NCBI RefSeq assembly: GCF_018555435.2
Contig: NZ_JAFEJT020000003.1
Coordinates: forward strand, 1-64,000
Direction: 5' to 3'
Source of the DNA: Bifidobacterium amazonense
GTDB lineage: Bacteria > Actinomycetota > Actinomycetes > Actinomycetales > Bifidobacteriaceae
DNA: 64,000 nucleotides
Both the position numbers and the translations under genes were made by a program. Numbering within the stretch: position 1 is the stretch's first letter; each line of letters begins with the position of its first letter. The notes beneath the pieces are model-generated. The model saw nothing but the letters and a program-made list of their open reading frames with translations. It was not told the DNA's origin and ran no database searches. This document shows, one piece after another, positions 60,099 through 64,000 of this stretch.

Positions 60099-61408
60099 GC
60101 CGGGGCAAGGGCCAAAACACTGGTCGTGCGGGCCGGGACGCCAGCCGGGACACGGGCCGCACGCGCGTGCTGCTCATCCAGGAGGCCATGGGCGGCTGCG
60201 GACGGCACGTGGTCGATCTGGTCAACGGACTCGACCCGGAACGCTTCGACGTGACCGTGATCTACGGCACGTCGCGCATCGACGACTACTACCGCGCCGC
60301 ACTGCCCGGCATGTCGAAGCACGCGCGCATGATCCCGTGCTCCGATCTCGTGCGCGACATCAGCCCGAAGCACGAGATGCGGGCGGTGCTGACCGTGGCG
60401 CGCGTCATGCGCGAATTCCGCCCCGACGTGGTCCACTGCCACAGCTCCAAGGCCGGCGTGATCGGACGCGCCGCCGTGGCCATGTGCGGCCGGTTCTACG
60501 GCGTCAAACGCGTGTTCTACACGCCGCACGCCTACTCGTTCCAGGCGCCCGAATTCAGCGGATCCAAGCATTTGGTGTTCGTGGCGCTGGAACGCTGGAT
60601 GAGCCGGCGCATCACCGACACGACGTTCAACGTGTCGTCGGGGGAGCGGGACGCCGCGCTCGCCAAGCACGTCGACCGCCCGGACAAGTTCGAGGTCGTG
60701 TACAACGGCATCGCCGACGAGCCGGTGCCGTCACGCGCCGAAGCGCTTGCGGCGCTGGGCCTGGCCGACGTGATTCCGGACGGCGCGCCCGTGGTGGGCG
60801 TGACCGCGCGACTGGTCGAGCAGAAGGATCCGATGACGTCGCTCGGCGTGGTGCGCCGGGTGATCGCGCTGCGCCCGGACACACACGTCGTGTACGTGGG
60901 CGACGGCCCGTTCGAGGACGAGATGAAACGCTACTGCGCGGCGCACGGCATCAGCGACCGCGTGCATTTCGCCGGATACCGCACCGACGCCGAGCACATC
61001 GTCGCCGCGTTCGACGTGTACCTGCTCACGTCGCTGTACGAGGGCATGCCGTATTCGCTGGTCGAGGCGCTGCGCGCCGGCGTGCAGATAGCCGCGACCG
61101 ACACGGCCGGCAACGACGAGATCGTGCAGCCGATGGTCAACGGCATGCTGTTCCCGGTCGGCAACCCCGACATCGGCGCGGGCGTGGTGGTCGACCTGAT
61201 CGACCATCCGCTGCCGAAGCAGCAGGTGCGGCAGACGTATCTCGACCGATTCACCGTGGACCGGATGCTGGACACGATCAGCGCGCATTATCTGGGGGAG
61301 ACCACGGCCGACGGCGGCGACGCTGCGAACGACGGCGCCGGCGTTGCCGTTGACGGCGACGCTGTGGATGAGGCTGATGCTGCGAACGACGGAAAGGACC
61401 CGCGATGA
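60095..61408 (+). CDS. GT4 family glycosyltransferase
   Basis: A 437-residue GT-B enzyme. N-terminal domain with VLLIQEAMGGCGRHVVDLVNG and VVHCHSSKAGVIGR (nucleotide-sugar acceptor side); the C-terminal domain has GVTARLVEQKDP and the E-x7-E motif region LTSLYEGMPYSLVEALRAGVQI. A low-complexity Asp/Ala-rich tail of about 40 residues follows. It probably adds an EPS repeat-unit sugar; the specificity is unknown. ATGA overlaps with both neighbours, so the operon is tightly coupled. Confidence 0.9.
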   Translation: MSRGKGQNTGRAGRDASRDTGRTRVLLIQEAMGGCGRHVVDLVNGLDPERFDVTVIYGTSRIDDYYRAALPGMSKHARMIPCSDLVRDISPKHEMRAVLTVARVMREFRPDVVHCHSSKAGVIGRAAVAMCGRFYGVKRVFYTPHAYSFQAPEFSGSKHLVFVALERWMSRRITDTTFNVSSGERDAALAKHVDRPDKFEVVYNGIADEPVPSRAEALAALGLADVIPDGAPVVGVTARLVEQKDPMTSLGVVRRVIALRPDTHVVYVGDGPFEDEMKRYCAAHGISDRVHFAGYRTDAEHIVAAFDVYLLTSLYEGMPYSLVEALRAGVQIAATDTAGNDEIVQPMVNGMLFPVGNPDIGAGVVVDLIDHPLPKQQVRQTYLDRFTVDRMLDTISAHYLGETTADGGDAANDGAGVAVDGDAVDEADAANDGKDPR

Positions 61409-63279
61409 TCCTGTTCAAGCTCTGGTACCACTTCACCGGCCTGCTGCTCAAGGCGCTGTACAAGCTCGTGTACGGCCGGCACATGCGCTGGGGGCGCAAC
61501 TTCCACATGCGCAAGGGCTTCCAGGCCACGTGCGACCGCGCGGACGGTGGACGCACCGGCGACATCGTGATCGGCGACAATGTGTTCTTCAACAACGGCT
61601 GCGCCGTGCACGCGATGGAGTCCATCACCATCGGCAGCGAGACGATCTTCGGTGAAAACGTGCGCATCTACGATCACAACCACCGTTTCGCCGACCCGAC
61701 GCTCGCCATCAAGGAACAGGGGTATTCGACCGCTCCGGTGCATATCGGCTCGCACTGCTGGATCGGCTCCAACGTGACCATCCTCAAGGGCGCGCGCATC
61801 GGCGACAACTGCGTGATCGGCGCCGGATGCGTGATCAGCGGCGACATTCCGGCCGGATCCGTGGTGCGCGCGGAAACCACGCTGCACATCGACCCGGTGC
61901 GTGCTGCCCAGCCGGCCGAGGGGACGCCCGGTGCTGTCGATCCCGCCGTCTCAGCCGTCGCCGAGGCTTCTTCCGAGGCTTCCTCCGCGACGCCGACTCC
62001 CGTGTCTTCCTTGCCTTCCGCGGCCCAGAGCCCCACCCGAGTGCTCGTGCTCGACACCGTCATGGACCGCGGCGGCGCCGAAACCATGATGATGAACTAC
62101 CTGCGCCACATGGATCGCAGCAAGGTCACCTACGACTTCCTCGTCAACCGCGACTACCGGGCCGCCTACGAGGACGAGATCGAGGCGCTCGGCGGGCGCG
62201 TGTACCGCATGTGCCCGATGTACCCGCAGTACTTCGGCCGATACAAGAAGGAGATCCGAGCGTTCCTCAAAGCGCATCCCGAGTATCGCATCGTTCACTC
62301 CAATCTCGAGGAGCGCAGCTACTTCGGTCTGCGCGAGGCGGCCAAGCTCGGCGTGCCCGTGCGCATCGCCCACGCACACAACCGTCCCGTCGGCTTCGAC
62401 GTGAAGTCCGTGTTCCGCGAATACTTCCGCCTGCGCCTGCCGCGCTACGTGACGCACATGTTCGCATGCGGCGAGGAGGCGGGCGACTGGCTGTTCGGCG
62501 CGAAGAACCGCGGTCGCGTCATCCAGCAGCGCAACGCCATCGACACGTCGCTCTACCGGTACGATCCGGCGGTCGCCGCTAAAGTGCGCGCCGAATTCGG
62601 AGCGGCCTCCGATACGTTTGTGCTCGGCCATGTCGGCAGGTTCTTCCCTCAGAAGAACCACGAGTTCCTCATCGACATCTTCGCCGCGCTGCACAGGATC
62701 CGCCCGAACAGCGAACTGTGGCTGGTCGGCGGCGGCGAACTGAACGACGAACTGAAGAACCGCATGCGCGAGAAGGTCTCCTCGCTTGGTCTCGACGACG
62801 CGGTCCGGTTCCTCGGCGTGCGCTCGGACGTGAACCGCATCATGCAGGGCATGGACGCGTTCGTGCTGCCCAGCCTGTTCGAGGGACTGCCCGTCACCAT
62901 GATCGAAGCGCAGGCCGCCGGTCTACCGTGCACGATCTCCGACCGCGTGCCGGTCCAGTGCGACGTCACCGGCAACGTGCAGGTCGTGGCGCTGGATGCT
63001 GCCCCCGAAGAGTGGGCGAAGCGCATCCTCGCGCAGGCGGAATCGTATTACGGGGGCGATGCGACCGCTACCGGTGATGGTGCTGCGTACGCGGCCAAGC
63101 GCGGGCGCGGTCCGGAACTGGTCACCAAGACCGGTTTCGACATCACGGCCAATGCCGAGTGGCTGCAGCGGTTCTATCTGGACGAACTGGCCAAGGCGGA
63201 GCGTGGTTCCGCGGCGGAACGCGGTTCGGGACGGGGAAGCGTCCATTCGACCGCCCATACGGGAACGAGCCGCCGATGA
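61405..63279 (+). CDS. Acetyltransferase-glycosyltransferase fusion (hexapeptide repeat + GT4)
   Basis: A 624-residue chimera. Residues about 1-165: WbbJ-like left-handed beta-helix O-acetyltransferase with hexapeptide turns (IVIGDNVFFNNGC, ITIGSETIFGENV, VHIGSHCWIGSNVTI, GARIGDNCVIGAGCVI) and catalytic His in DHNHRF. Residues about 165-210: Ala/Ser/Pro-rich linker. Residues about 210-600: GT4 domain with RGGAETMMMNYLRHMD, GHVGRFFPQKNHEF and LPSLFEGLPVTMIEAQAAG. The last about 25 residues are basic and Ser/Gly-rich. One protein could both acetylate and glycosylate the EPS unit. ATGA overlaps on both sides. Confidence 0.9.
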   Translation: MILFKLWYHFTGLLLKALYKLVYGRHMRWGRNFHMRKGFQATCDRADGGRTGDIVIGDNVFFNNGCAVHAMESITIGSETIFGENVRIYDHNHRFADPTLAIKEQGYSTAPVHIGSHCWIGSNVTILKGARIGDNCVIGAGCVISGDIPAGSVVRAETTLHIDPVRAAQPAEGTPGAVDPAVSAVAEASSEASSATPTPVSSLPSAAQSPTRVLVLDTVMDRGGAETMMMNYLRHMDRSKVTYDFLVNRDYRAAYEDEIEALGGRVYRMCPMYPQYFGRYKKEIRAFLKAHPEYRIVHSNLEERSYFGLREAAKLGVPVRIAHAHNRPVGFDVKSVFREYFRLRLPRYVTHMFACGEEAGDWLFGAKNRGRVIQQRNAIDTSLYRYDPAVAAKVRAEFGAASDTFVLGHVGRFFPQKNHEFLIDIFAALHRIRPNSELWLVGGGELNDELKNRMREKVSSLGLDDAVRFLGVRSDVNRIMQGMDAFVLPSLFEGLPVTMIEAQAAGLPCTISDRVPVQCDVTGNVQVVALDAAPEEWAKRILAQAESYYGGDATATGDGAAYAAKRGRGPELVTKTGFDITANAEWLQRFYLDELAKAERGSAAERGSGRGSVHSTAHTGTSRR

Positions 63280-64000
63280 GCTTCGTTACCCCAGCCGCCA
63301 TTCGCGGCATGACTCGCACGGAGCGTCGCCGGCGCAAACTCGCCCTCGAGACGCGCAACAAGAATACGCTGCTCGCGCTCGTCGTGCCGGTGATGATCGC
63401 CGCCAAGATCATGGTGGCGTACGTGCTGCCGCCAAAGTACTTCTACGACAACAACCGTATGCTCATGATGATGCTCGGCACCGCAGGCGATCGTGCATGG
63501 GGCGGCAATTACGAGATCGCCGCGAACCTGTTTCGCAGCATCAATTTCGCCGATCTGCGAACCATGGTCGATTGGTCGATCTGTTTGGGCATCGTGTTCA
63601 CCGCATTGGTGGTGCTGATGATCCTGCGAGCCGACGCGCCTGACTTTCTGCAGTCGCTGTTCATCCTCGCGACCGTCGGCCTGCTCAACATCTACATTTT
63701 TACGATCGGCAAGGATATCATCCAGTTTTCGTTCTTCCTCGCCGTGTACGCGGTGCTGTTGCTGCCGATCAATAATTCGCTGGTCAAAATGCTGCTCAGC
63801 TGCGGCGTGCTGTATTACGAGAGCACGTTTTTCCGCGCGTACTACATACTCATCGCCGCGCTGATCTTCGCCGTATACGTGATTCTCATGTTCTTCCGCA
63901 GTCGCAGCCAGCTGGGATTCGTCTCGCTGCTGGTGATCGTCGCGCTGCTGTTCGCGGTGATCTACGCGATGATGGTGGCCTCGCAGAGCATGATGCCGGA
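63276..64000 (+). CDS. Polytopic membrane protein of the EPS cluster, possible polymerase (3' partial)
   Basis: ATG 63276 overlaps the previous stop (ATGA), and the frame is open to the window end (241 residues visible). After a basic N-terminus (TRTERRRRKLALETRNKN) come a helix, a soluble segment with a possible catalytic or structural YFYDNNRM, and at least six further helices (IVFTALVVLMILR, FILATVGLLNIYIF, FFLAVYAVLLLPI, YYILIAALIFAVYVILMFF and FVSLLVIVALLFAVIYAMM). The position after glycosyltransferases and the polytopic shape suit a Wzy-type repeat-unit polymerase, but no family motif proves it. Confidence 0.8.
   Translation, partial: MSFVTPAAIRGMTRTERRRRKLALETRNKNTLLALVVPVMIAAKIMVAYVLPPKYFYDNNRMLMMMLGTAGDRAWGGNYEIAANLFRSINFADLRTMVDWSICLGIVFTALVVLMILRADAPDFLQSLFILATVGLLNIYIFTIGKDIIQFSFFLAVYAVLLLPINNSLVKMLLSCGVLYYESTFFRAYYILIAALIFAVYVILMFFRSRSQLGFVSLLVIVALLFAVIYAMMVASQSMMP

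Overview
The window comes from a GC-rich Gram-positive actinobacterium, almost certainly a Bifidobacterium. The evidence is the strong G/C bias at third codon positions, a sucrose cluster (GH32 hydrolase, LacY-type symporter, LacI regulator), actinobacterial families such as DUF3107 and DUF3052 and a DivIVA-repeat protein, the MEP isoprenoid genes dxr and ispG, LPXTG fimbriae and a BY-kinase exopolysaccharide locus. The species cannot be fixed from sequence reading alone.

Layout. 1-2830: the 3' part of a fumarate-reductase-like flavoprotein gene and a xylose-isomerase-like TIM-barrel gene. 2918-7594: a MarR repressor and a heterodimeric ABC exporter, with a matching operator in front of each unit. 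7604-9828: mostly non-coding, around one TauE/SafE permease gene, and rich in dispersed repeats. 9829-21115: a sulfur-amino-acid block with two trans-sulfuration enzymes (9829 and 19808), a methionine ABC importer (metNI on the minus strand, metQ diverging), a GNAT, a DUF1684 protein and three enzymes of 2-hydroxy/2-keto/amino acid interconversion. 21481-29158: an AT-richer fimbrial island with a giant LPXTG adhesin that is out of frame with its own signal peptide at a C tract, a major pilin, and a DNA-binding-like protein, but no sortase.

29268-43978: housekeeping genes (patatin, acylphosphatase, hydroxyacid dehydrogenase, SPFH protein, murI, dapF, VKOR, PHP phosphoesterase) and a set familiar from other actinobacteria (DUF3107, APH-like pseudokinase, short UvrD-type helicase, DUF2342 protein, Lon-like secreted protease, DUF3052). 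44065-51677: tRNA-Val(UAC), DivIVA-repeat protein, then dxr-ispG-membrane hydrolase-recO-uppS, which together cover isoprenoid precursors and the undecaprenyl carrier. 51909-56666: sucrose regulon, with a double LacI operator before the symporter gene and a third site at the regulator's own start. 56991-64000: exopolysaccharide operon (priming transferase, Wzz/BY-kinase, GT4, acetyltransferase-GT4 fusion, membrane protein cut by the window end), preceded by a perfect CRP-type palindrome.

Most notable: the frameshifted pilus adhesin, a possible route from both stereoisomers of a methionine hydroxy analogue to methionine, a motif shared by the methionine genes, a cluster of seven GTGGGCATA-type repeats, a large inverted repeat, and the pseudokinase.
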